The translations under genes and the position numbers were made by a program. Below, in pieces: positions 29,718 through 38,587 of a DNA stretch of 64,000 nucleotides. Positions within the stretch are counted from its first letter, which is position 1; the number at the start of each line of letters is the position of its first letter. The stretch is from contig CAWIZC010000032.1 in assembly GCA_963840445.1 (NCBI GenBank), forward strand, positions 310,001 to 374,000, given 5' to 3'. The notes under the pieces are model-generated. The model did not search any database. It was not told the origin of the DNA and was given only the letters and a program-made list of their open reading frames with translations. The stretch is from AWTP1-13 sp963840445 (GTDB lineage: Bacteria > Pseudomonadota > Alphaproteobacteria > Rhizobiales > Hyphomicrobiaceae).

Positions 29718-30044
29718 TCACTTCACGGCCGAGAACGCCGTCGGCTGCAGGATCATACTGTTGATGTTGGCTAGGATCGGACCGTCCCTCTCGCTGTCGG
29801 CGCGCGCCGAGATCCACGCCGGATCGGACATGAACGCGTTCCATTTCTTCTCGCGCTCGGCCAGATTCTCCCAGGCCAGCAGATAGTACAGGTCGTGGTT
29901 GCCGTTGCCGATCAGCACGGTCCAGAAGCCTGCTTGCCGGATGCCGTGCTTCTCCCAGATCGTCAAGGTGGCGGCCTCGAAGCGCTTGAGCAGGGCCGGC
30001 AGGCGGCCGGGCAGGCAGGTATAGATGCGCAGCTCGTGGATCAT
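29718..30044 (-). CDS. NIPSNAP-family protein
   Basis: A 108-residue protein of the NIPSNAP family (dimeric ferredoxin-like alpha/beta barrel fold), with MIHELRIYTCLPGRLPALLKRF at the start, IRQAGFWTVLIGNGNHDLYYLLAWENLAER and WNAFMSDPAWISAR. The biochemical role is unknown. It converges with petC and diverges from mtnP (111-nt gap). The ATG at 30044 has GGAGAG upstream. Confidence 0.85.
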   Translation of the reverse strand: MIHELRIYTCLPGRLPALLKRFEAATLTIWEKHGIRQAGFWTVLIGNGNHDLYYLLAWENLAEREKKWNAFMSDPAWISARADSERDGPILANINSMILQPTAFSAVK

Positions 30045-30155
30045 GACGCTCTCCTTGGGCTAATGATGCAATTCTAGGTGCGCCTCACCACATGGCAATG
30101 GCCGGTCGATGGCGAGCGATTCAGGCGACCTGACGGACACTGCAAGAGGGATCCC

Positions 30156-31034
30156 ATGACCAAGAGCGTGCTCGGCATCGTCGGCGGCAGTGGCCTCTAC
30201 GACATCCCCACCCTCAAGAAGGTGCACTGGGAGAAGGTCGCTTCGCCCTGGGGCGAGCCGTCCGATGAGATCCTGTTCGCCGAGCTGGATGGGCTGCCGG
30301 TCCGCTTCCTGCCCCGCCACGGACGCGGCCACAAGGTGCCGCCGTCGGCAATCAATTTCCGCGCCAACATCGATGCGCTGAAGCGCGCCGGCGTCACCGA
30401 CCTCGTCTCCGTGTCAGCCTGCGGGTCGCTGAAGGAGGAGTTGCCGCCCGGACACTTCGTGCTGGTCGATCAGTTCATCGACCGCACCTTCGCGCGCGAG
30501 AAGAGCTTCTTCGGCACCGGCTGCGTGGCACACGTATCGATGGCCGATCCGGTCAGCCCGCTGCTGGCTATCGAGCTCGAGAAGGCCTGCACATCCGAGA
30601 AGATCGCCTTCACCAAGGGCGGGACGTATATCGTCATGGAGGGCCCGCAGTTCTCCACTCGCGCCGAGAGCAACCTCTACCGCAGCTGGGGCTGCGACGT
30701 GATCGGCATGACCAACATGCCGGAAGCCAAGCTCGCCCGCGAGGCCGAGATCTGCTACGCGACGGTGGCCATGGTCACCGACTACGACTGCTGGCACGCT
30801 GAGCACGCCGAGGTCGATGTCGCCGCCGTCATCAGGGTCCTGCACGCCAACGTCGACAAGGCGCACCGGCTGATCGAGCGGCTGGCCCGCGAGTTCCCCC
30901 GCCAGCATCCCGCCTGCCCAATCGGCTCCGACCGCGCCCTCGACGTCGCCATCATCACCCCGCCTGACGCGCGCGATCCGGCTTTGCTCGCCAAGCTCGA
31001 CGCCGTGGCCGGTCGGGTGCTGAAGCCGGCTTGA
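30156..31034 (+). CDS. mtnP: S-methyl-5'-thioadenosine phosphorylase
   Basis: It splits methylthioadenosine into adenine and methylthioribose-1-phosphate in methionine salvage. The 292 residues of the PNP/MTAP family include GIVGGSGLYDIPTLK, LPRHGRGHKVPPSAINFRANI, the nucleoside-site EGPQFSTRAES and GMTNMPEAKLAREAEICYA, and VTDYDCW. The start ATG at 30156 has AAGAGGG 5 nt upstream, so the longer open frame is not used. petABC with mtnP or apt downstream is usual in Rhizobiales. Confidence 0.95.
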   Translation: MTKSVLGIVGGSGLYDIPTLKKVHWEKVASPWGEPSDEILFAELDGLPVRFLPRHGRGHKVPPSAINFRANIDALKRAGVTDLVSVSACGSLKEELPPGHFVLVDQFIDRTFAREKSFFGTGCVAHVSMADPVSPLLAIELEKACTSEKIAFTKGGTYIVMEGPQFSTRAESNLYRSWGCDVIGMTNMPEAKLAREAEICYATVAMVTDYDCWHAEHAEVDVAAVIRVLHANVDKAHRLIERLAREFPRQHPACPIGSDRALDVAIITPPDARDPALLAKLDAVAGRVLKPA

Positions 31035-31231
31035 TCTGAAGTAGGGTCCGCCTGGTTGTAAGCCCAAGCCGCGTTCGCAGCTGGTGGAGGTTGGAGCGTC
31101 CAGAGACCGCATCCAACGATGACGATCTGCCGGTTGGTTAACAGGATCTGCTGGCCTAGTGCCTGCCGACGTGAGCCACAAACGGGGGACATAAGAGCCT
31201 TTCGCAACGATTGTCCTGCACTAGTTGGCGC

Positions 31232-33341
31232 ATGGCTGTCTGGTCGACACATCGCGTGGGACGTGGTCTGAGTTGGCAAAATAGGCCCCTCGCGAAGCGA
31301 ATTGTCTCTGCCGCGGCGATTGCCGTCGTGATCGTGGGTGGCGTTGCGGCATGGATCGCTGTGCCACCGCGCATCGAGCCGGACAAAGGCGGCGCTGGGG
31401 TCGCGATCGATCAGGCGCTGATTGAGCATGGCAGATACCTCGCCGAGGTGGGTGACTGCGTCGCCTGTCACACCGCGAAGGGCGGAACGCCCATGGCCGG
31501 CGGCCTCGCGCTCGCGACGCCGTTCGGGACGGTATGGTCGACCAACATCACGCCTGATGCGAAGACAGGGATCGGCAGCTGGTCGTTCGGCGCCTTCGAC
31601 AGGGCCATGCGCAAGGGCGTGTCGCGGGACGGCCATCGCCTCTACCCGGCCATGCCCTATCCCTCCTTCGCCAAGGTCCACGAAGAGGATATGCGCGCAC
31701 TCTGGGCCTATCTCAGCAAGGGGCTCGCCCCCGTGGACAAACCGAACCGCGCTGCCGAGATGCGCTTCCCGTTCCGCTTGCGCCTCGGGTTGGCGTACTG
31801 GAATGCCCTCTTCCTCGACACGGCGCCGTTCGTATCCAATCCGCAGAAGGACGCGCTCTGGAACCGCGGCGCCTATCTTGTGCAAGGCCTTGGACACTGC
31901 GGGGCGTGTCACACGCCGCGCGGTCTGGGATTCCAGGAACGGGCCATGAGCGACGCTGGCAGAGACGGCCGGCTGTACGTCTCCGGCGCGCAGGTCGAGG
32001 ATTGGAATGCGGTCGATTTGCGCGATGCGTGGGCCGTCGAGGACATGGTCCAGGCTGCTCAAGACGGGCCAGAACCGCTTCGCCACCGCATCCGGCAGCA
32101 TGACGGAGGTCATTCATCACTCGACGCAGCACATATCCAACGACGATCTCGTGGCGATTGCGACGTATCTGAAGGCATTGCCCTCCGATCGGCCGAAGGC
32201 AACGCCGCGGCTGGTCTCGACCGAGGCGCCATCGACCACCTACAGCACCCGAGGCGGGCTTGGTTACACGCAATTCTGCAGCGACTGCCATCGGCCGGAC
32301 GGCGCAGGAGTGCCGGGCGTCTTTCCGCCGCTCGCCGGAAATCCGAACGTGGCCGCGAAGGATACCTCCACGCTCATCCACATTGCGCTCACGGGCTGGA
32401 AGAGCGCCGCGACCGCCGTCCATCCACGTGTCTTTACGATGCCGGCCTTCGCTCGCCTCGAGGATCGGGAGATCGCCGACATCCTGAGCTTCGTCCGCGC
32501 GAGCTGGGGTTATGGCGCGGGGCCAGTCGCGGAAACGGACGTCGCTGCGTTACGCGCGACGCTCGATCCGAAGCTCGCTGCGTCGGGCTTCCAGACGCCG
32601 CGTCTCGCCAATTTGCTGTCGGCGCCCAATGCCGGTCAGCTCATGCGCGGCATGCGCCTCAACGCTGAGACGAAGGCCCTGCTGCCGGACCATGTCGGCG
32701 CCGATCTGAACTGCGCATCCTGCCATCTCAATGCCGGTACGGTTGCCGATGCGACGCCGTACGTCGGCGTTTCCGTGCTGTTTCCGAGCTACTCGGCGCG
32801 GGCCGGCAGCGTCATCACGCTAGCGCAGCGCATCAATGGCTGCTTCGAGCGGTCGATGAACGGCAAGTCGCTCGCGACCGACTCGCCCGAAATGCAGGCG
32901 ATGATCGCCTATTTCGAGTGGATGAAGGGCGAAACCAAGCCGCAGGCCCATGCGCCGGGAAGCGGCATGGGCGAGATCGACACGTTGCTCACGCCGGACC
33001 GGGAAAACGGCAAGACGGTCTATGCGGCGCAGTGCGCCGTCTGCCACGGCGCCGACGGCGAAGGACTGAAGGATGCGGCTGGTCGCGCGGTATTTCCGCC
33101 GCTGTGGGGCGACCGCTCCTTCAATGTCGGTGCCGGCATGGCCCGCACCGAAACCGCTGCCGCCTTCGTCAAGCACAACATGCCGATCGGCTTCCGCGAG
33201 CATTTCCCGCTTGGCCAGGGCGGGCTTTCGGACCAGGACGCTGTGGACGTGGCGGACTATTTCAGCCACATGCCGCGTCCCGACTTCCCCGCCATGGTCA
33301 ACGACTGGCCCGACGGTCACAAGCCCAAGGACGCGCGCTAG
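31232..33341 (+). CDS. Five-haem c-type cytochrome: AdhB-like triple-haem part fused to a TsdA-like part (apparent frameshift)
   Basis: About 702 residues after joining two frames. An N-terminal anchor (RIVSAAAIAVVIVGGVAAWIA) precedes haem sites CVACH, CGACH and CSDCH (residues about 70-360), as in cytochrome subunits of membrane alcohol dehydrogenases. The C-terminal half holds CASCH and CAVCH with FPSYSARAGSVITLAQRINGCFERSMNG and FPPLWGDRSFNVGAGM, the signature of thiosulfate dehydrogenase TsdA. The frame breaks at 32053-32054: one extra G turns VQLLKTGQNRF out of frame; the span of 2110 bp is 3n+1. ATG at 31232 was chosen. Its stop TAG is the first triplet of a repeat element. Periplasmic electron transfer is likely; thiosulfate oxidation is an inference. 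Confidence 0.8.
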
Positions 33342-33497
33342 TGTGATGATCGAGAAGTCGGCTCCATCGCGCTGGGCTGGGGTGGCGGGCGGACTTATCG
33401 ATCTGAATCACACTAGCGGACTTCTAGTGTCCTTCAGATCGCGAAATGCATTCCGAGCCCGCCGCACAATGAGGCGAATTTCGCGATCAGGACACTA
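33339..33497 (+). repeat. Double-palindrome element, copy 1
   Basis: Two adjacent palindromes: A (33339-33415, from TAGTGTGATGATCGAG to ATCTGAATCACACTA) and B (33425-33497, from TAGTGTCCTTCAGATCGCG to CGCGATCAGGACACTA), 9 nt apart. Palindrome A has three extra bases (TGA/TCA) in its right arm, and palindrome B has them in its left arm, so the two halves mirror each other. The first TAG is the stop codon of the cytochrome gene. Related copies lie at 36490-36652, 63172-63336 and (half) 61294-61372. Confidence 0.85.
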
Positions 33498-33538
33498 GAG
33501 CCTGACAGTCTTGGATGCGTGCGCTTCGAGCATCGCCC

Positions 33539-33895
33539 CTATTGGGGCACGTAGATCAGGATCTTCATCTTCAGCAGCTGCGGGAAGGTCGATTGCAGGC
33601 CCTGGCCGAACAGCCAGAGCAGAACGGTCAGCAGCAGCAGGGCCGGCATGGCGGCAAACACCGCCTTGATGAAGAACATCATCAGCTTGCCGAACGGCAC
33701 GTCGAAGGCGGTGACAGTCGCTGCTGGCGCCGGCAGGCGGAAATCGCCGCCACTGCGCTCCAGCACTGTCGGCCCGGTCGGCACCACCGCCGCCTTCTCG
33801 CGCGCCTCGCGATCCCGCGCGTCCCGCTCGCGCCGGATGGTACGAGGCAGGTCGTCCTCCTCCTCGGCGGTGATCGACAGGGAAGGCTCGGGCAT
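33539..33895 (-). CDS. Hypothetical single-pass membrane protein
   Basis: I do not recognise this 118-residue protein. It has an acidic then charged N-terminal half (SITAEEEDDLPRTIRRERDARDREAREKAAV, probably helical and cytosolic), a Pro/Ala linker, and one C-terminal hydrophobic segment (LMMFFIKAVFAAMPALLLLTVLLWLFGQGL). The ATG at 33895 has GGAAG close upstream; the frame is open further back but without a better start. It stands divergent from the P450 gene (202 nt between) and converges with the repeat element. Confidence 0.6.
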   Translation of the reverse strand: MPEPSLSITAEEEDDLPRTIRRERDARDREAREKAAVVPTGPTVLERSGGDFRLPAPAATVTAFDVPFGKLMMFFIKAVFAAMPALLLLTVLLWLFGQGLQSTFPQLLKMKILIYVPQ

Positions 33896-34097
33896 CGACT
33901 TCCAACTCCAGAAAGGGCGCGCGGCTTGTTGCGCCGCCGAGAAGCAAAACTGATTCGGCCTTGCTTGGCCAACCGCGGCGCCCATAACCTATGCTGCGCC
34001 AAGGCGGTTTCCTGATTGTGACTGTGCTTTGCCAATTTGGCGGATTCGCGGTGGCGCCGATGCCTGCCACTTGAGGCTTTGTACGGCTGAACGGAAG

Positions 34098-35363
34098 ATG
34101 AACCCTGCACCTGTCGCCGGCGCGGCCTCGGCCCGCTTCTCCGATCCCGACCTTGCCAGGGCGGCCGTCCGCGACTTCGACCTCCGGCGCCTGCCGGCCG
34201 CCTTCTATGCCAACCCCTATCCTGTCTACAGCGCGCTGCGCGAGCACTCCCCGGTGCACCGCATGCCGGACGGCAGCTATTTCCTGTCGCGCTATGCCGA
34301 TTGCGTGGCCGTCTACAAGGATGCGCAGCGCTTCTCCTCCGACAAGAAGCGCGAGTTCAAGCCGAAGTACGGCGACGGCCTGCTCTACCAGCATCACACC
34401 ACCAGCCTGGTGTTCAACGACCCGCCGCTGCACACCCGCGTGCGCCGCATCATCGCCGGCGCCTTCACGCCGCGTGCCATCGCCGACATGGAAGGGCCGG
34501 TCACCGCGCTGGTCGACGACCTGCTCGACCGCATGTCCAACAAGGGTGAGGCCGACCTGATCGCCGATCTTGCCGCCGCCGTTCCGATCGAGGTGATCGG
34601 CAATCTGCTCGCCGTGCCGCGCGAGGAGCGCGGGCCGCTGCGCGACTGGTCGCTCGCCATCCTGGGCGCACTTGAGCCGCTGCTGACGCCCGAGCAGCTC
34701 AAGCGCGGCGAGCAGGCGGTGGGTGATTTCCTGGCCTACCTCGAGGGCCTGGTCGCCAGCCGCCGAGCGAGGCCGGGCGATGCCGAGCGTGATGTGCTGA
34801 CCCGCCTGATCCAGGGCGAGGAGGACGGCGAGCGACTGTCGCAGGCCGAACTGCTGCACAACATCATCTTCATCCTCAACGCCGGCCACGAGACCACCAC
34901 CAACCTGATCGGCAACGGCCTCGTCGCGCTGCTGGAGTGGCCCCAGGAGAAGGCGCGGCTGATCGCCGAGCCCGACCTGGTCCGCGCCGCGGTGGAGGAG
35001 ATCCTGCGCTTCGAGAGCTCCAACCAGCTCGGCAACCGCGTCAGCACGGTGCCGGCCGAGATCGGCGGCGTCGCCATGCCGGCCGGCACCTTCATCACGC
35101 TCGGCATCGGTGCCGCCAACCGCGATCCGGCCGAGTTCGCCGAGCCTGACCGGCTCGACGTTGGCCGCCAGCCAAATCGGCACCTGGCGTTCGGCTCCGG
35201 CCCGCACGTGTGCGCCGGCCTCAACGTCGCGCGGCTGGAAGGCCGAATCGCGATTGGCTGCTTCCTCGCCCGTTTTCCCAACTATGCGCTCGGCGGTGTG
35301 CCCACGCGCGGGGGCCGTGCGCGGTTCCGGGGATTCACCTCGATTCCGGTGATCCTCAACTAG
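34098..35363 (+). CDS. Cytochrome P450
   Basis: A soluble bacterial P450 of 421 residues. Visible landmarks are the I-helix oxygen-binding motif AGHETTTNL (near residue 264), the ExxR motif in VEEILRFES, and the haem-binding loop FGSGPHVCAGLNVARLEGR with the Cys thiolate ligand. Substrate cannot be told. No ferredoxin or ferredoxin reductase gene is adjacent, so redox partners must come from elsewhere. The ATG at 34098 (MNPAPVAGAAS) was chosen; its ribosome binding site is poor. Confidence 0.93.
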   Translation: MNPAPVAGAASARFSDPDLARAAVRDFDLRRLPAAFYANPYPVYSALREHSPVHRMPDGSYFLSRYADCVAVYKDAQRFSSDKKREFKPKYGDGLLYQHHTTSLVFNDPPLHTRVRRIIAGAFTPRAIADMEGPVTALVDDLLDRMSNKGEADLIADLAAAVPIEVIGNLLAVPREERGPLRDWSLAILGALEPLLTPEQLKRGEQAVGDFLAYLEGLVASRRARPGDAERDVLTRLIQGEEDGERLSQAELLHNIIFILNAGHETTTNLIGNGLVALLEWPQEKARLIAEPDLVRAAVEEILRFESSNQLGNRVSTVPAEIGGVAMPAGTFITLGIGAANRDPAEFAEPDRLDVGRQPNRHLAFGSGPHVCAGLNVARLEGRIAIGCFLARFPNYALGGVPTRGGRARFRGFTSIPVILN

Positions 35364-35577
35364 CCATACTCAACTAAGTGTGTTTCCCGCTGACGTGGAA
35401 AAGCGCGCGAACCGGCTTGTTCGTGCCGACCCTTTTGCTCATGTTGGGCAAAGAGAGTCGTCCGCCGTTGCCCGGATGCAGCCACAAGTATCGGCATAGT
35501 TCACGGTATCGACGGGGGTCGAAGCAGACCTTCTTGCGCGGGTCCGCGAGCAGCATCCGACAGGACATGGAGGGGTC

Positions 35578-36492
35578 ATGAATCGAATCACGCGCCGCAC
35601 TTTCATGGGCTCGCTCGGCGCCGCCGCGACCATGCCGGCGCTCTCGGAGAGTCGTGCCGCCGCCGGGCCGATCCTGACGCGCGCCATTCCCAAGTCTGGC
35701 GAGAAGATCCCGATGATCGGGCTCGGGACGTGGATCACCTTCAACGTCGGCAATGACGAGAGGCTGCGCGCCGCCCGTGCGCAGGTCATGCAGACCTTCT
35801 TCGATCGTGGCGGGACGCTGATCAATTCTTCGCCCATGTATGGTTCTTCCGAAGGAGTGGTCGGCTACGGCCTCGCTCGGACGAAGCATCCGGCGCTGTT
35901 CTCCGCCAGCAAGGTCTGGACCATGTTCAAGCCGCTCGGCGTGAACCAGATGGAGACCTCGCGCAAGCTCTGGGGCATCGAGCGCTTCGATCTCATGCAG
36001 GTGCACAACCTGCTCGACTGGGACACCCATCTCGCGACGCTCAAGGAGATGAAGGCGCAGGGCCGCGTGCGCTACATCGGCATCACCACATCGCAAGGCT
36101 GGCGCCACGGCGACCTCGCCAGCATCATGCGCACCGAGCCGATCGACTTCGTGGCCTTCTCCTACAACATCGTCGACCGGGAGGTGGAGGACGTGCTGCT
36201 GCCGCTCGCAGCCGAGCGCGGCATCGCGGTGATCATCAATCGGCCCTTCCAGGAAGGGGCGCTCATCAACAAGATGATGAACTACCCGCTGCCGCCCTGG
36301 GCCGCAGAGATCGACTGCACGAACTGGGCGCAGTTCCTCCTCAAGTTCGTCATCTCGCATCCGGCCGTCACCTGCGTGATCCCGGCCACCCGGCGCGTCG
36401 ACCACATGGAGGAGAACATGGGGGCGCTACTCGGCCGGCTGCCCGACGCCAGAATGCGGACACGCATGGCGCGCCACGCCGTGAACGTGTAG
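35578..36492 (+). CDS. Tat-exported aldo/keto reductase
   Basis: 304 residues. A twin-arginine signal (NRITRRTFMGSLGAAATMPALSE, residues 2-24) precedes an aldo-keto reductase barrel: IGLGTWITFNVG, RGGTLINSSPMYGSSEGVVGYGLA, SASKVW, LMQVHNLLD, and CVIPATRRVDHMEENMGA. Usual cytoplasmic AKRs use NADPH; a periplasmic member should carry its cofactor out with it through Tat. The ATG has GGAGGGG 4 nt upstream. The stop TAG is the first triplet of repeat copy 2. Substrate unknown; not in an operon with the upstream P450 (214-nt gap). Confidence 0.88.
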   Translation: MNRITRRTFMGSLGAAATMPALSESRAAAGPILTRAIPKSGEKIPMIGLGTWITFNVGNDERLRAARAQVMQTFFDRGGTLINSSPMYGSSEGVVGYGLARTKHPALFSASKVWTMFKPLGVNQMETSRKLWGIERFDLMQVHNLLDWDTHLATLKEMKAQGRVRYIGITTSQGWRHGDLASIMRTEPIDFVAFSYNIVDREVEDVLLPLAAERGIAVIINRPFQEGALINKMMNYPLPPWAAEIDCTNWAQFLLKFVISHPAVTCVIPATRRVDHMEENMGALLGRLPDARMRTRMARHAVNV

Positions 36493-36652
36493 TGTGATGA
36501 TCGAGAAATTCGCCGGAGTTGCCGGCATGGTTCGGAGCGAAATCATCGATCTGAATCACACCAACAACTCTATTCTAGTGTCCCTTGTGATTGCGAAGTT
36601 CGCTCACTACGGTGGCGGCAAGGTCAGGCGAACTTCGGAATCGGGGACACTA
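36490..36652 (+). repeat. Double-palindrome element, copy 2
   Basis: Palindrome A at 36490-36563 and B at 36576-36652, 12 nt apart, with the same arms as copy 1 (GATCGAGAAATTCGC in A; TTGCGAAGTTCGC and GCGAACTTCGGAATCGGG in B). Its TAG ends the aldo/keto reductase gene, and its right end is 5 nt before the ATG of the next gene, so it fills the whole gap. Confidence 0.88.
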
Positions 36653-36657
36653 GCTGC

Positions 36658-37305
36658 ATGATCCGCTCGTTCCCCTTCACCGGGGAGACCTACTTTTCCC
36701 TGTTCGAGGTCTATAACGACACGATCTGGCCGGCCCAGGTCGTGGCGTATCTGCTGGGCCTTGCCGTTCTGTTTCTCGCGCTGCGGCCGACGCCGGCGGG
36801 AGAGCGCATCGCGCTTGCGGTGCTGTCGCTGTTCTGGCTATGGAACGGCCTTGTCTATCACCTCGTTTTCTTCCTGCAGATCAACTTTGCCGCGTTGCCC
36901 TTCGGCGCACTGTTTGCGCTGCAGGGTTTGCTGCTGGCCGGCAGCGCGGTTCGCGGTGGGCGCCAGCTGCGTTTCGTGCCCGATGCCACCAACTGGGTAG
37001 GCCTTGTCTTCGTGCTGTTCGCGCTGGTCGCCTATCCGCTGCTGGCCTGGGCCGCGGGTCACGGCTGGCCGCGCGCGGCGATGTTCGGCGTTGCGGCGAC
37101 CCCGATGGTCATCTTCACCTTCGGCGTCCTGCTGATGCTGAAGGGTCGCCCCGCGGTCCTGCTCGGGGTGCTGCCGCTGCTCTGGGCGCTGGCGGCCGGC
37201 GCTGCCGCCGTCGTCCGGCTAGGTGCGCCGGAGGACTGGTCGCTGCTCATCGGCGGCATCGTCGCCTTCACGTTGCTGGTCTGGAAGCGGCAGACTCAAG
37301 CTTAG
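36658..37305 (+). CDS. DUF6064-family integral membrane protein
   Basis: 215 residues with about six to seven hydrophobic helices starting MIRSFPFTGETYFSLFEVYNDTIWPAQVVAYLLG, the conserved opening of the DUF6064 family. Function unknown. No ribosome binding site is visible because the repeat element ends 5 nt upstream; translation may depend on leader folding or on coupling. The hydrophobic pattern and lack of charged pores give no clue to a substrate. Confidence 0.75.
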   Translation: MIRSFPFTGETYFSLFEVYNDTIWPAQVVAYLLGLAVLFLALRPTPAGERIALAVLSLFWLWNGLVYHLVFFLQINFAALPFGALFALQGLLLAGSAVRGGRQLRFVPDATNWVGLVFVLFALVAYPLLAWAAGHGWPRAAMFGVAATPMVIFTFGVLLMLKGRPAVLLGVLPLLWALAAGAAAVVRLGAPEDWSLLIGGIVAFTLLVWKRQTQA

Positions 37306-37368
37306 CTTGGGAGACACCGGAGCGGGTCGGTGTGAGGGGCAGAACGATGCGCTGCGGTTCGCGGCTGG

Positions 37369-37398
37369 CCCTCTCCCCACCAAGTGCCGGGGAGAGGG
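37369..37398. repeat. Perfect 10-bp hairpin (CCCTCTCCCC/GGGGAGAGGG)
   Basis: A perfect inverted repeat with a 10-nt loop in the gap between the convergent DUF6064 and methionine synthase genes. CCCTCTCCCC-type palindromes are common intergenic elements in alphaproteobacterial genomes. No T-tract follows on either strand, so it is not a classical terminator. Confidence 0.6.
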
Positions 37399-37420
37399 AA
37401 CTCCAACCGGTCAGATCGGC

Positions 37421-38440
37421 TCACCCATATCGCTTGCGCGCCAGCTCGGCGCCTTTGGCGAGCGCCGCCAGCTTGCCGTAGGCGACCTCCCGCGTCATGG
37501 GGGCCATGCCGCAGTTGGTGCACAGAAGCATGCGCTCCTTGGGTACATGCTTGATCGCCGCATCGACCACGGCCAGCACATCCTCGGGGGTCTCGATCGT
37601 GTCGCTCGCCACGTCGATGGCGCCGACCAGCACGTCCTTGCCCTTCAGCAGGCCGAGCAGCGACAGCGGCACCTTGGAGTTGCGGCATTCCACCGACACT
37701 TGGCCGATACTCGACTTGGCCAGCGCCGGGAAGATCGCCTCGTACTGGCGCCATTCCGAGCCCAGCGTTGCCTTCCAGTCGACGTTGGCCTTGATGCCGT
37801 AGCCGTAGCAGATGTGCACGGCCGTCGTGCATTTCAGGCCCTGCGCCGCGCGCTCGAGCGCGGCAATTCCCCATTCGGTCACCTCGCCCATGAACACGTT
37901 GAAGGCCGGCTCGTCGAACTGGATGGTATCGACGCCATCCTTTTCCAGCGCGCGCGCCTCCTGGTTCAGCAGCTCGGCGATGGCCATGGCCATCTTGGCC
38001 TTGTCGCCGTAGTGGCGATCCGCGATGGTGTCGGCGATGGTCATCGGCCCCGGCAGCGTGAACTTCAGCTTGCGCCTAGTGTGCGCGCGAGCGATGCGCG
38101 CCTCCATCTGGTGCACCCGGCCCTTGAGCGCGACCGGCCCTACCACCTGGGGAACCATCGCCTTGTAGCGGTCGGCGCGGATGCCCATCTCGACCTTGTG
38201 CACGAAATCGATGCCCTCGACGCGCTCCAGGAAGCCGTGCACGAAGTGCTGGCGCGATTGCTCGCCGTCGCCGACGACGTCGATGCCGGCATCCTCCTGC
38301 TCCTTGAGGGCGAGAACGGTGGCGTCGCGCTTGGCATCCTCGAGCGCCGCGCCCTCCAGCCGCCAGGGCGCCCACAGCTTGTTCGGCTCGGCAAGCCAGG
38401 CCGGTTTCGGCAGGCTTCCGGCGATGGTGGTGTCGAACAT
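37421..38440 (-). CDS. Short MetE-like (core) methionine synthase family protein
   Basis: A 339-residue protein matching only the C-terminal catalytic barrel of cobalamin-independent methionine synthase: MFDTTIAGSLPKPAWLAEP, GDGEQSRQHFVHGFLERVEG, KFTLPGPMTIADT, IQFDEPAFNVF, and zinc-site residues in VHICYGYG and LLCTNCGMAP. Full MetE is about 750 residues, so this is the 'core' type, reported to use methylated corrinoid or other donors. The usual partner MesX (DUF1852) is not in the window. ATG at 38440 fits the family start; an in-frame upstream ATG is not favoured. Confidence 0.82.
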   Translation of the reverse strand: MFDTTIAGSLPKPAWLAEPNKLWAPWRLEGAALEDAKRDATVLALKEQEDAGIDVVGDGEQSRQHFVHGFLERVEGIDFVHKVEMGIRADRYKAMVPQVVGPVALKGRVHQMEARIARAHTRRKLKFTLPGPMTIADTIADRHYGDKAKMAMAIAELLNQEARALEKDGVDTIQFDEPAFNVFMGEVTEWGIAALERAAQGLKCTTAVHICYGYGIKANVDWKATLGSEWRQYEAIFPALAKSSIGQVSVECRNSKVPLSLLGLLKGKDVLVGAIDVASDTIETPEDVLAVVDAAIKHVPKERMLLCTNCGMAPMTREVAYGKLAALAKGAELARKRYG

Positions 38441-38587
38441 GGTTGGGCTCCTCCCCTTCGTCTTGTTGGCGCCGCACTGGACGGACGACGCTTCTGTCGG
38501 CAATGTCGAGGCGGATCATAGCGCACGGCGTGGAGCTTTCGGAACCCTTGGGTCGTTGCCCAAGACTAGGACAAAAGGAGGGGCGAT

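Noticed and set aside
31232..33341. Part of a sulfur-oxidation (sox) locus
   Set aside because: Apart from the TsdA-like half, no sox gene or sulfur-carrier gene is present nearby.
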